The position numbers were made by a program, and so were the translations under genes. Under the pieces are notes generated by a model. It was not told where the DNA came from. It worked only from the letters and a program-made list of their open reading frames with translations, and did not search any database. This document shows positions 1 through 5,631 of a stretch of 7,600 nucleotides of DNA, piece by piece; the stretch's first letter is position 1; the number at the start of each line of letters is the position of its first letter. This DNA comes from Deltaproteobacteria bacterium (GTDB lineage Bacteria > Desulfobacterota > GWC2-55-46 > S146-70 > JAUXIU01). The stretch is from assembly GCA_030620895.1 (NCBI GenBank), contig JAUXIU010000050.1:1-7600 (forward strand). Reading direction: 5' to 3'.

Positions 1-582
1 AAAACCAACGACCCTCCTCCACCCCTTCTCTTTAAAAAGCTTTCTGGTTTCAATAGGGTCAAGACGGTCCTCTTTAAAATCATCATGCACAGGCTTATTT
101 ATTACGGATATCTTGCCACCAAGCAGGATATCTCCCATCTCATAAACCTTTTTTACACCTGGATGGTCCTCCTCCGTCGTACCGTAAACCTCGAGGGCCT
201 CTTTTTCCTTGTCGTGCGGATACTTCTCTTCAAGGTGTAAGATACCAAGGAGGTTCCCTTTTTCGTCATTGAGAACGATGTCATTACCTTCCTTATAATT
301 AGATGCCTCACCTTCAGATACAGAGAGGGTGACAGGTATCGTCCACGGCAGCCCGTTACAAAACTTCATATTATCGATTACACTGTGGTACTCATCCCTG
401 CACATAAAACCCTCCAGAGGACTGAATGCACCAATGGCTATCATCTCAAGATCGGAAACCTCACGATAACTGAGTGTAATAGCCTTCATCTCCACAGCTC
501 TTTTCTCAAGCCCCTCTCTCTCGTCCCCCTCTATCATCCGGTTGATCAATTTACCGCCATGGGGTTCTATCGTATTTAACAT
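1..582 (-). CDS. sat: ATP sulfurylase (sulfate adenylyltransferase), N-terminal part, cut by left window edge
   Basis: ATP sulfurylase forms adenosine 5'-phosphosulfate (APS) and pyrophosphate from ATP and sulfate, the first step of sulfate activation in the cytoplasm. The visible 194 residues begin MLNTIEPHGGKLINR, matching the HGG-K-L-NR opening of the single-chain Sat family (not the CysD/CysN pair). They continue with the family's LEMIAIGAFSPLEGFM stretch and end GWRRVVGF exactly at base 1. In the family this is directly followed by the QxRNPxHxxHE nucleotide-binding motif, so the catalytic half lies outside the window; roughly 200 further residues would be usual. The ATG at 580-582 is chosen because AAGGAGG lies 7 bases upstream and the family's N-terminal motif follows at once. 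It lies 115 bases downstream of cysH on the same strand. No frameshift is seen. The family call is near certain; an assimilatory or dissimilatory role cannot be told from this part alone. Confidence 0.95.
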   Translation of the reverse strand, partial: MLNTIEPHGGKLINRMIEGDEREGLEKRAVEMKAITLSYREVSDLEMIAIGAFSPLEGFMCRDEYHSVIDNMKFCNGLPWTIPVTLSVSEGEASNYKEGNDIVLNDEKGNLLGILHLEEKYPHDKEKEALEVYGTTEEDHPGVKKVYEMGDILLGGKISVINKPVHDDFKEDRLDPIETRKLFKEKGWRRVVGF

Positions 583-589
583 CCTCAAA

Positions 590-596
590 CCTCCTT
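590..596 (-). promoter_or_regulatory. Strong ribosome binding site of sat
   Basis: The minus strand reads AAGGAGG, complementary to the 16S rRNA 3' end, with a 7-base spacer to the ATG at 582-580. It is the strongest such site among the genes here and fixes the sat start. It suggests sat is translated efficiently in its own right and does not depend on coupling to cysH. Confidence 0.85.
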
Positions 597-632
597 AGAC
601 TTATTTAACAGAAATACCTTAATTCGTAATTT

Positions 633-654
633 GTTAGAGGTTGAAGCCTCTAAC
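633..654 (-). repeat. Perfect 8-bp inverted repeat in the cysH-sat gap
   Basis: GTTAGAGG (633-640) and CCTCTAAC (647-654) are exact reverse complements separated by six bases (TTGAAG). In the transcript this gives a stable short hairpin about 50 bases before the sat start. It is not followed by a U-run on the minus strand, so a simple intrinsic terminator is unlikely. It sits at the end of a purine-rich stretch built of related words (see the 641-690 entry). Confidence 0.6.
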
Positions 655-690
655 CTCCCTCCTCCAACCTCTAGCTTCTCTTTTTACTGC
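641..690 (-). repeat. Purine-rich, word-repetitive spacer between cysH and sat
   Basis: Read on the minus strand, this stretch is almost all purine. It repeats the word TAGAGG (as CTAGAGG and TTAGAGG) around GGTTGGAGGAGGGAGG, and a reverse copy CCTCTAA follows in the hairpin at 633-654. It has no open reading frame worth naming. It looks like a short dispersed intergenic repeat; the clustered GG pairs might also form a two-layer G-quadruplex. Its role is unknown. Confidence 0.4.
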
Positions 691-697
691 TTGCTCC

Positions 698-1444
698 CTA
701 CTCATTACTAGCATGGATTCCACATTCCTTCTTATCCTTTTCTTTTAAGAGATTAAACCACCTCCACCGACCCGCTCGAGGTGGCTCGCCTTTAAGAAGC
801 GGTGTAGAACAAATAACACACCCCACACTGTCAAAATCCCAATCGAAGAGGACGTTATAGGGAAGCTTCTTTTCCTTTATATACTTCCAGACAGATTGTA
901 TTGTCCATTCGATAAGTGGATTGAGCTTTAGGATCTTCCGTCCCCCCTCTTCTATGATAGATGCCTTCTTCATCTTTTTCCTGTGCTCCGACTGATCATT
1001 CCTCAGACCCGTAATCCATACTTCAAGGGTCGCAAGGGCGTGGCGATGTGGTTCCACCTTGCGTACATAGCAGCAATACTCCTGCTTCGCCCTATCTATA
1101 AAAAAGAGGTACTCACCGAACCGGTCGATCATGCTCTTTAAGGCACTTTCATCGGGCATGAACTTTTCTATTTTGATGCCATACCTCTCCTCCGTTTTGC
1201 GAATCATATCGTATGTCTCGGGATAGAGACGGTGAGTATCTATTGTAAAAGCCCTGAAGGTTTTAAAGTGTCTGCTAGCCATGTGGAGGATCACCGTACC
1301 GGTAAGCTGAAGGCTTGTCCCTATCGCAGCCCGCTCGCCGAAATTTTCGAAGGCCCACACAATGAGCTCTTCCGCTGACATGGCATTGAGCCTTTTTATT
1401 GTATCCTTTGAAATATCTCCTATCTTCATCATTCTCTTTTTCAT
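698..1444 (-). CDS. cysH: Assimilatory-type APS (or PAPS) reductase with [4Fe-4S] cluster motif
   Basis: Reduces adenylyl sulfate (APS), or possibly PAPS, to sulfite and AMP (or PAP) with thioredoxin-like electron donors, in the cytoplasm. The 248 residues show the full family: TSLQLTGTVILHM near residues 43-55, FTIDTHRLYPETYD (66-79), the double cysteine CC at 124-125 followed by RKVEP, WITGLRNDQS (143-152), NPLIEWT (175-181), a C-x2-C pair at 209/212, RAGRWRW (223-229) and the terminal catalytic motif KECGIH with Cys241. The CC...CxxC set binds a [4Fe-4S] cluster and marks APS-using reductases; classical PAPS reductases lack it. The ATG at 1442-1444 has GAGGT overlapping the cysC stop, nine bases upstream; a start four codons later (MKIGD) is also possible. 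It lies 12 bases after cysC, so the two are very likely co-transcribed. Length is normal and all key residues are present. Confidence 0.95.
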   Translation of the reverse strand: MKKRMMKIGDISKDTIKRLNAMSAEELIVWAFENFGERAAIGTSLQLTGTVILHMASRHFKTFRAFTIDTHRLYPETYDMIRKTEERYGIKIEKFMPDESALKSMIDRFGEYLFFIDRAKQEYCCYVRKVEPHRHALATLEVWITGLRNDQSEHRKKMKKASIIEEGGRKILKLNPLIEWTIQSVWKYIKEKKLPYNVLFDWDFDSVGCVICSTPLLKGEPPRAGRWRWFNLLKEKDKKECGIHASNE

Positions 1445-1456
1445 ATCTATAAGACC

Positions 1457-2071
1457 TCAATCGAAGGTGATATATCCTCTCTCCTCAAGATAACCCAGTA
1501 TTGTTTTCACACACTCTTCGAGTGCTATCTTCGATGTATCCAGGATAATCTCCGGATTTATCGGCTCCTCATAAGGTGCAGATATACCTGTAAATTCCTT
1601 TATCTCACCGGTACGGGCCTTTTTATAAAGACCCTTTGTATCACGAGCCTCACAAACATCTATTGGGCACTTCACGAACACCTCTATAAATTCACCCACC
1701 CTCTGGATGGCCCTGACATTATCCCTGTCCTGGCGATATGGTGAGATAAATGCCGTTATGGTTATTAGATTTGCATCACAGAAGAGTTTTGCCACCTCAC
1801 CGATGCGGCGTATATTTTCGCCCCTGTCTTCGGGTGAAAAGCCAAGATTTTTATTGAGTCCATGACGAATATTATCGCCGTCAAGAACATAGGCATGATG
1901 TCCGTTCTCCAGGAGTGCGTGTTCCAGTTCAACCGCAATAGTAGACTTGCCGGCTCCAGACAACCCAGTAAGCCACAGTATTATTCCCCTCTGTTTAAGC
2001 AGTTGTTTACGATCATCCTTTGTTACCTTCCCGTGGTGCCATTTTATATTTGTGCTCTTCTGCTCGGCCAT
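1457..2071 (-). CDS. cysC: Adenylylsulfate (APS) kinase
   Basis: Phosphorylates the 3'-hydroxyl of APS with ATP to give PAPS in the cytoplasm. The 204-residue protein is a stand-alone CysC of usual length, with no fused ATP sulfurylase or GTPase domain. It has the Walker A loop GLSGAGKS (36-43), DGDNIRHGL (64-72), the [19 protein letters not shown] stretch (75-93), FISPYR (108-113) with the serine that carries the phosphate in this family, [20 protein letters not shown] (134-153) and GISAPYEEP (162-170). Start is the ATG at 2069-2071, with AGGAGG five bases upstream. It heads a block with cysH and follows a 293-base gap that holds a candidate promoter and structured RNA. Since the adjacent CysH looks like an APS-type enzyme, PAPS may serve both reductase substrate supply and sulfotransferases. 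Confidence 0.96.
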   Translation of the reverse strand: MAEQKSTNIKWHHGKVTKDDRKQLLKQRGIILWLTGLSGAGKSTIAVELEHALLENGHHAYVLDGDNIRHGLNKNLGFSPEDRGENIRRIGEVAKLFCDANLITITAFISPYRQDRDNVRAIQRVGEFIEVFVKCPIDVCEARDTKGLYKKARTGEIKEFTGISAPYEEPINPEIILDTSKIALEECVKTILGYLEERGYITFD

Positions 2072-2076
2072 TATCT

Positions 2077-2100
2077 CCTCCTGGTATCACATTTATTATA
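2077..2100 (-). promoter_or_regulatory. cysC ribosome binding site and possible -10 element
   Basis: On the minus strand AGGAGG (2082-2077) lies five bases before the cysC ATG and settles that start. A perfect TATAAT lies just upstream at 2100-2095. No convincing -35 hexamer is present 16-18 bases further up (that stretch is a T-rich run from a small hairpin), so the promoter reading is tentative; an activator-dependent promoter would fit a poor -35. The ribosome binding site is solid. Confidence 0.45.
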
Positions 2101-2113
2101 ATCGATTACTCCG

Positions 2114-2131
2114 CACAGAAAAATGTCTGTG
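2114..2131 (-). repeat. Small inverted repeat upstream of the cysC -10-like element
   Basis: CACAGA (2114-2119) and TCTGTG (2126-2131) are exact reverse complements around a six-base A-rich centre. It sits where the -35 region of the tentative cysC promoter would be, so it could be an operator half-site pair; it could also be chance in an AT-rich gap. Confidence 0.3.
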
Positions 2132-2164
2132 AAACTAACGTTACGAAATTTTTGCTAATTTCAA

Positions 2165-2222
2165 CTACATGCTGTAAGAGCCTGATGCTCTTATTAATCG
2201 CATCATTTCTAACAGCATGTAG
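2165..2222 (-). ncRNA. Candidate structured RNA or palindromic element with two competing inner hairpins
   Basis: CTACATGCTGT (2165-2175) and ACAGCATGTAG (2212-2222) form a perfect 11-bp outer stem. Inside it two six-bp hairpins share bases and cannot form together: TGATGC (2183-2188) with GCATCA (2200-2205), and AAGAGC (2176-2181) with GCTCTT (2187-2192). The latter abuts the outer stem directly on one side. Such alternative pairings are a trait of regulatory leaders, but may also mark a small palindromic mobile repeat. I recognise no known riboswitch consensus. Orientation is assigned from the flanking genes only. It lies about 95 bases upstream of the cysC start. Confidence 0.35.
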
Positions 2223-2237
2223 GTTTCAATCCATCTT

Positions 2238-2273
2238 GGCGAAGGGAGCGTCCCTAAATGGGCTAATTTCGCC
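2238..2273 (-). ncRNA. Second nested hairpin in the usp-cysC gap
   Basis: GGCGAA (2238-2243) pairs with TTCGCC (2268-2273). Immediately inside one arm a short hairpin GGGA-gcg-TCCC (2244-2254) stacks against it, leaving about a dozen unpaired bases on the other side. It lies 15 bases from the element at 2165-2222, and together they make a stretch of roughly 110 bases with unusually dense self-complementarity. No family is recognised. Confidence 0.3.
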
Positions 2274-2279
2274 GATTTT

Positions 2280-2357
2280 TAAAAAATTACACAGATTTCT
2301 AACCCATTAATTTTGTAATGTTTTTAATCGGTGTAATCTAATTTTAATCTGTGTAAT
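2280..2357 (-). terminator. Possible terminator after the usp gene (long-loop stem plus T-run)
   Basis: On the minus strand ATTACACAGATT (2357-2346) and its exact reverse complement AATCTGTGTAAT (2297-2286) form a 12-bp stem. The second arm runs straight into a run of six T's. The loop is long (48 bases) and the stem is AT-rich, both atypical for an intrinsic terminator, but the position just beyond the usp stop codon is right for ending block B. Confidence 0.35.
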
Positions 2358-2360
2358 CAT
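2321..2360. repeat. Two 20-bp tandem units with ATCTGTGTAATC-like words
   Basis: Plus-strand units 2321-2340 and 2341-2360 match at 17 of 20 positions around the core AATC(G/T)GTGTAAT. A third core copy lies inverted at 2286-2297. This is a short intergenic repeat in tandem-plus-inverted layout. The unit copies also supply one arm of the possible terminator. Confidence 0.5.
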
Positions 2361-2364
2361 AACT

Positions 2365-2832
2365 TCATTCCACTTCAAACATAACAACCTCGCATGGTGC
2401 CTTCTCTTTAAGATCATCCACAACCGACTGAGAGAAATAGCGCTTAAAGGCAGACCTCTTTCTCCTTACAGCAATAACCATATCCGCCTCCTGTTTCTTT
2501 ATAGCATTCAATACACACTCCAGAAAGTTACCATTCACCATCATAGGATTAAACTCAAGCCCTTCCTCCATAACCCTTATCTGCACCTTGCCCAGCTCTT
2601 CATATCCCCTCTGCCTGTATTCTTTAATTATGGCCTCTGTTAGCTGAGTGGATGGCTTATCCCCTATAAATCCTATATCTGTAAATCTATCAAAGACCTC
2701 ATCCGTCAATCCTGTATCAAGGACATAGAGCGCAGTAAGCTTAGCACTTTCCTCTTTTGCCTTCTTTATGGCAAATTCAAGTGCCTCATCTGAAGTTCCA
2801 GATACTGACAATATTAAGATAATATTCTTCAT
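2365..2832 (-). CDS. UspA-family (universal stress) protein, ATP-binding motif lost
   Basis: A 155-residue single-domain universal stress protein, cytoplasmic and probably dimeric. The N-terminus MKNIILILSVSGTSDEALEF is typical (first beta strand, then loop and helix), and the C-terminus ends in the family's API/CEVVMFEV-type strand. The usual G-x2-G-x9-G(S/T) nucleotide loop is not present: residues 121-136 read AVRRKRSAFKRYFSQS, with arginines where glycines stand. ATP binding is therefore doubtful. I chose the ATG at 2830-2832, five bases after the permease stop, over an in-frame TTG 33 bases upstream that overlaps the permease and adds atypical residues. The ribosome site is weak, which suggests translational coupling to the permease. 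Stand-alone or fused UspA domains often accompany permeases and may modulate them; that role here is inference. Confidence 0.85.
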   Translation of the reverse strand: MKNIILILSVSGTSDEALEFAIKKAKEESAKLTALYVLDTGLTDEVFDRFTDIGFIGDKPSTQLTEAIIKEYRQRGYEELGKVQIRVMEEGLEFNPMMVNGNFLECVLNAIKKQEADMVIAVRRKRSAFKRYFSQSVVDDLKEKAPCEVVMFEVE

Positions 2833-2837
2833 AAAAT

Positions 2838-4265
2838 TTAAAAGCCCAATCCGATAATCGGCCAATAAACCCGCGCAACAATATTAAACGCGATCCATGC
2901 CGTTATACCCATGAAGATACCTGCCTTTGCCATATCCTTTACACCAACATAGTTCGATGAGACAGATATCGCATTAGCCGGTGTTGACATCGGCAAGCAA
3001 AATGCAAGTCCAGCAGGCACAGCAATAGAAAAGGTGATTATAACGGGATCTATGCCAAATTTACTGGCCATACCTATCCCTACGGGCATAAGTATGGCTA
3101 TAACAGCCACATTGCTTATCCCCTCTGTAAGCACTAGTGCGGTAAGGGAAAGGAGTGCAATTACAACCCATGGTGTCCTTGCCCAGGCACCTATCGTCTG
3201 ATCTGCCATCCATGCCGCGGCACCACTCTTATCAAGTGCCGTTCCAAGGATAATAGCGCCGCCATACATCAGAATGATACCCCAGTTTACATACTCCTCA
3301 ATATCCTTCCATCTCACAAGCCTGAAAATAAAAAGCACAACGACAGATGTAAGGGCTATAATTGCAAGCCCTAACCTGCCCCCCAGAAAGACCCAGGCCA
3401 GGACAGTAACAAACATAATTGTTCCAACAGCATACTCATTGTAACTTACCTTTCCAAGCTCCTGGAGTCTCCTTGAAAGCAGACCGCCCGTATCAGCCAT
3501 CTCTGGGATATCCACCGGAAAGAGCCTTACAAGGACATTATAGCCAACAACAAGCATAATTATTACTACCGGGAAAACAGCTACCGTATATTCAATAAAA
3601 CCTATGGTTTCTCCACCCGTCTCCTTTAATATCCCGACTGCGAGGGGTACCCTTGCACCTCCCAGGAATGTAGCCACACCGCCGATTATGCATCCCCACG
3701 CAAGGGATATAAAGAGCAACTTGCCGTAATTTGATCTTCCGGGCCTCAATTTCAATCCCTTTGCTATCTCCAGCACTATAGGGAATAACATTGCTGCAAC
3801 TGCATGTTCAGACATAAAGAAGGAAAGAATCGCTGCAAGCAGGAATATGGCCCTTACAAGCCCTCTCGAAGAATCACCGAACCTCCCCATTATGCTCAAT
3901 GCGATCCTTTTGCTCAAACCTGAGTGCATTACCGCACCGGCAAGTATAAACGCACCCAAGATAAAAAAGACCGCCTCATTACCAAAAAGCGCAAAGGTCT
4001 CCCTTTCAGTCAATACCCCAAATAAGGGAACCATAATAATAGCAAGGATACTTGTAACCGCCAGAGGGATAAGGTTTGAAACCCAAAGGAAAAGGCATAC
4101 AAGGAATATAGCTATGGCATTCCTGCCGGCAAGGGTCAATCCCTCGGGTGTTGGAATCGAAAGAAGATACCAAAATACAAAGGCAATCCCTAAAAATGAT
4201 AAGGGCCTGATCCCCTTTAGCAATAGGAGGAGCCAGAGAGGGCGCCTATCAATCTCAATCTTCAT
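2838..4265 (-). CDS. DASS/SLC13-family anion permease, probably sulfate or related oxyanion
   Basis: An inner-membrane secondary transporter of 475 residues with about a dozen hydrophobic segments, beginning near residue 22 after a basic N-terminus. The two inverted-repeat halves of the DivAnion:Na+ symporter fold are visible. The second half has TEGISNVAVIAILMP (380-394) and the signature LPMSTPANAI (424-433). The first SNT-type signature is altered to SEH (152-154, before AVAAMLFPIV) and the second reads SNV (384-386), so sodium and substrate binding may differ from the dicarboxylate members. Start is the ATG at 4263-4265, with AGGGA overlapping the upstream stop, five bases away. It lies 8 bases after the radical SAM gene and 5 before usp, in one transcription block. 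The sulfur-assimilation neighbours suggest a sulfate substrate; thiosulfate, molybdate or a dicarboxylate cannot be excluded. Confidence 0.85.
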   Translation of the reverse strand: MKIEIDRRPLWLLLLLKGIRPLSFLGIAFVFWYLLSIPTPEGLTLAGRNAIAIFLVCLFLWVSNLIPLAVTSILAIIMVPLFGVLTERETFALFGNEAVFFILGAFILAGAVMHSGLSKRIALSIMGRFGDSSRGLVRAIFLLAAILSFFMSEHAVAAMLFPIVLEIAKGLKLRPGRSNYGKLLFISLAWGCIIGGVATFLGGARVPLAVGILKETGGETIGFIEYTVAVFPVVIIMLVVGYNVLVRLFPVDIPEMADTGGLLSRRLQELGKVSYNEYAVGTIMFVTVLAWVFLGGRLGLAIIALTSVVVLFIFRLVRWKDIEEYVNWGIILMYGGAIILGTALDKSGAAAWMADQTIGAWARTPWVVIALLSLTALVLTEGISNVAVIAILMPVGIGMASKFGIDPVIITFSIAVPAGLAFCLPMSTPANAISVSSNYVGVKDMAKAGIFMGITAWIAFNIVARVYWPIIGLGF

Positions 4266-4273
4266 GGCAATCC

Positions 4274-5509
4274 CTAAGAGCTTGAAGAACCCGAAGATTC
4301 ACCTGACTCCTTAACCCTGAGCTTTCTTCTAAGGGTAGCAAGTCCCCAGGCAGTCTTTAAACCGACTTTTGTGTTGTAGAAGTCTCGTATAATAGACCTG
4401 AAGCCCCTTCCGCCGTCTATTAGGAACCTCCCCTCAAGAGGCGTAGTTACAATACTTATATCTCTTACCCAATGCATATTTATTCCCTTTTTCTTAACTG
4501 TCCTATACAGGTGAGCATATACAGGTGCAATTACCTCAGTAGTGAGTGGATCAACCCTGAGAGTTCTGCCTGGAGATGGCCTGTATATGGGTAATATTGG
4601 TATAACGCCGATATCTGTCAGATAATCTATACCCATTATAGTATAACCTGGTGGTTCAAGGCCTACTATAAGGTGAGATGCTACCGTCCCACTTGGAAAT
4701 ACGGTCGCTGCATATCTCAGGGCATCAATATACCTCTCTCTTCCTATAAGTTTCGCCCTCCCTGGGCATATCAGTTCAAAGAGTTCCTTGTCAAATATTT
4801 CAAGGTTGTAGATTACAGAATCCGCACCGATAGCATATGTCTCATCTACCCATATATTATCGATAGGTGGTAGTGCCTCCACGGCTATGAGGGCGTTAAA
4901 ATGCTTCTTAATCGCCTTTATATACGGCTTTAAGAACCTTATGCCACCGTCCTCTTCTTTACCAAAACCTATAGAGAGATATATTATCTCAGCCTTACCC
5001 TCACTGTGAGCTGCCTCAACCGTCTCCAGCACCTCGTCTACGGAATAGGTGCTCTCCGTCCCTCCATTACTATCAAAGTTGGCGGTACAATACCGGCATT
5101 CTACGTCACTATAGAAGAAGTCACAGCGTTTTGATGGTGTTATAACTACATAACCGCTATGCACGTCACCTATGCTGGAAAATGGGATGCCAGTGGTCGT
5201 CTTTTCCTTATAGAAATTTGGGATAGGCGGGATCTCTACCTTCACCTCGCCCTCACCATCCGTTATAAAGAAACCATCCCTTCTGCTCTTTAATAAATAA
5301 GAGGATTTTCTTGCAAACTCCTCCTTATATGGAACATTTGCCTTTGTCTTATGAGACAGCACAATATCAATACCATCGACCATCTCATCCGTCCCAGCCA
5401 TCTCCACCATCACCTTATCCAGGGCCTTTTTGCCCACCCTTATCCCATTAAGCATAAGCTCAATCTTTAGCAAGGTTGGATTGTCGAGATATCCTTTTTG
5501 ATATTTCAT
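4274..5509 (-). CDS. Radical SAM superfamily protein of unknown substrate, C-x8-C-x2-C cluster motif
   Basis: A 411-residue cytoplasmic protein. Residues 1-115 form an N-terminal region I cannot assign. The iron-sulfur motif is C129, C138, C141 (CDFFYSDVECRYC), spaced C-x8-C-x2-C instead of C-x3-C-x2-C. The only other cysteine is C248, so these three are the sole plausible cluster ligands. Downstream features fit a radical SAM TIM barrel: IIYLSIGFG (175-183) where the GGE-like SAM contact usually is, VIYNLEIFDKELFE (232-245), CPG at 248-250, and SHLIVGLEP (278-286). The layout recalls, from memory, the MSMEG_0568-type radical SAM family, where the first cysteine spacing is also enlarged; this is unverified. 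The C-terminus is a Ser/Gly tail (401-411). The ATG at 5507-5509 has a weak AGGA upstream. It leads a tight block with the permease and usp. A role in a sulfur-containing cofactor or modification is inference only. Confidence 0.75.
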   Translation of the reverse strand: MKYQKGYLDNPTLLKIELMLNGIRVGKKALDKVMVEMAGTDEMVDGIDIVLSHKTKANVPYKEEFARKSSYLLKSRRDGFFITDGEGEVKVEIPPIPNFYKEKTTTGIPFSSIGDVHSGYVVITPSKRCDFFYSDVECRYCTANFDSNGGTESTYSVDEVLETVEAAHSEGKAEIIYLSIGFGKEEDGGIRFLKPYIKAIKKHFNALIAVEALPPIDNIWVDETYAIGADSVIYNLEIFDKELFELICPGRAKLIGRERYIDALRYAATVFPSGTVASHLIVGLEPPGYTIMGIDYLTDIGVIPILPIYRPSPGRTLRVDPLTTEVIAPVYAHLYRTVKKKGINMHWVRDISIVTTPLEGRFLIDGGRGFRSIIRDFYNTKVGLKTAWGLATLRRKLRVKESGESSGSSSS

Positions 5510-5544
5510 GCTATGTAATCCTAAACAATAATTAGTTTCCGGGG

Positions 5545-5557
5545 GTTTCGACGAAAC
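5545..5557. promoter_or_regulatory. 13-base palindrome upstream of the radical SAM gene, possible operator
   Basis: GTTTCG-A-CGAAAC is a perfect palindrome around a central base, 36 bases upstream of the radical SAM start and next to a G5 run. Size and place suit a regulator site, but no regulator gene or second copy is in the window, and no clear -35/-10 pair is seen beside it. Confidence 0.3.
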
Positions 5558-5577
5558 AAAATCATCGCATTACGTAT

Positions 5578-5612
5578 ATCGTGTATCGTTAATCGTTTAT
5601 CGTGAATCGAAC
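5578..5612. repeat. Seven-base tandem repeat (ATCGTNN, five units)
   Basis: On the plus strand the words ATCGTGT, ATCGTTA, ATCGTTT and ATCGTGA follow each other without gaps, then a decayed ATCGAAC. The first five bases are fixed and the last two vary. It sits in the 134-base gap between moeB-like and radical SAM genes, which otherwise holds no gene. Read from the minus strand the unit is ACGAT. Confidence 0.7.
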
Positions 5613-5631
5613 CACTAAACACGAATCACGA
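5600..5631 (-). repeat. Imperfect hairpin after the moeB-like gene
   Basis: TCGTGA (5600-5605) pairs with TCACGA (5626-5631). After one A-A mismatch, TCG pairs with CGA inside, leaving a 12-base loop. It lies just past the stop of the E1-like gene, so it could weakly terminate or stabilise the block A transcript. No T-run follows on the minus strand, so it is not a standard intrinsic terminator. Confidence 0.3.

Noticed and set aside
2221..2254. CRISPR repeat remnant: the minus strand reads GGATTGAAAC preceded by ACGCTCCC, reminiscent of type I-C repeats
   Set aside because: Only one copy; the candidate partner at about 2158-2170 (GTAGTTGAAAT) matches just a few bases, the repeat's internal stem is not conserved, and no cas gene is in the window.
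2154..2270. Small inserted mobile element bounded by a 9-base direct repeat (GCTAATTTC)
   Set aside because: The segment between the copies lacks matching inverted termini, and a 9-base word repeated in AT-rich sequence can arise by chance.
2020..2310. Plus-strand open frame of 96 codons across the cysC start and the gap
   Set aside because: It overlaps cysC and the inverted repeats, with a composition of random AT-rich sequence and no recognisable motif.
2072..2364. SAM-type (S-box) or other known riboswitch before cysC
   Set aside because: I could not find the conserved core sequences of known sulfur-related riboswitches; only self-complementarity is evident, so it is reported as an unnamed structured element.
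2833..2865. Upstream TTG start for the UspA-family gene, overlapping the permease by 28 bases
   Set aside because: The extra 11 residues are not part of the family, and the ATG at 2832 places the typical first beta strand at the N-terminus.
3847..4314. Plus-strand open frame of 155 codons opposite the permease
   Set aside because: It is antisense to a clear membrane transporter, has no recognisable domain, and its composition mirrors the opposite strand.
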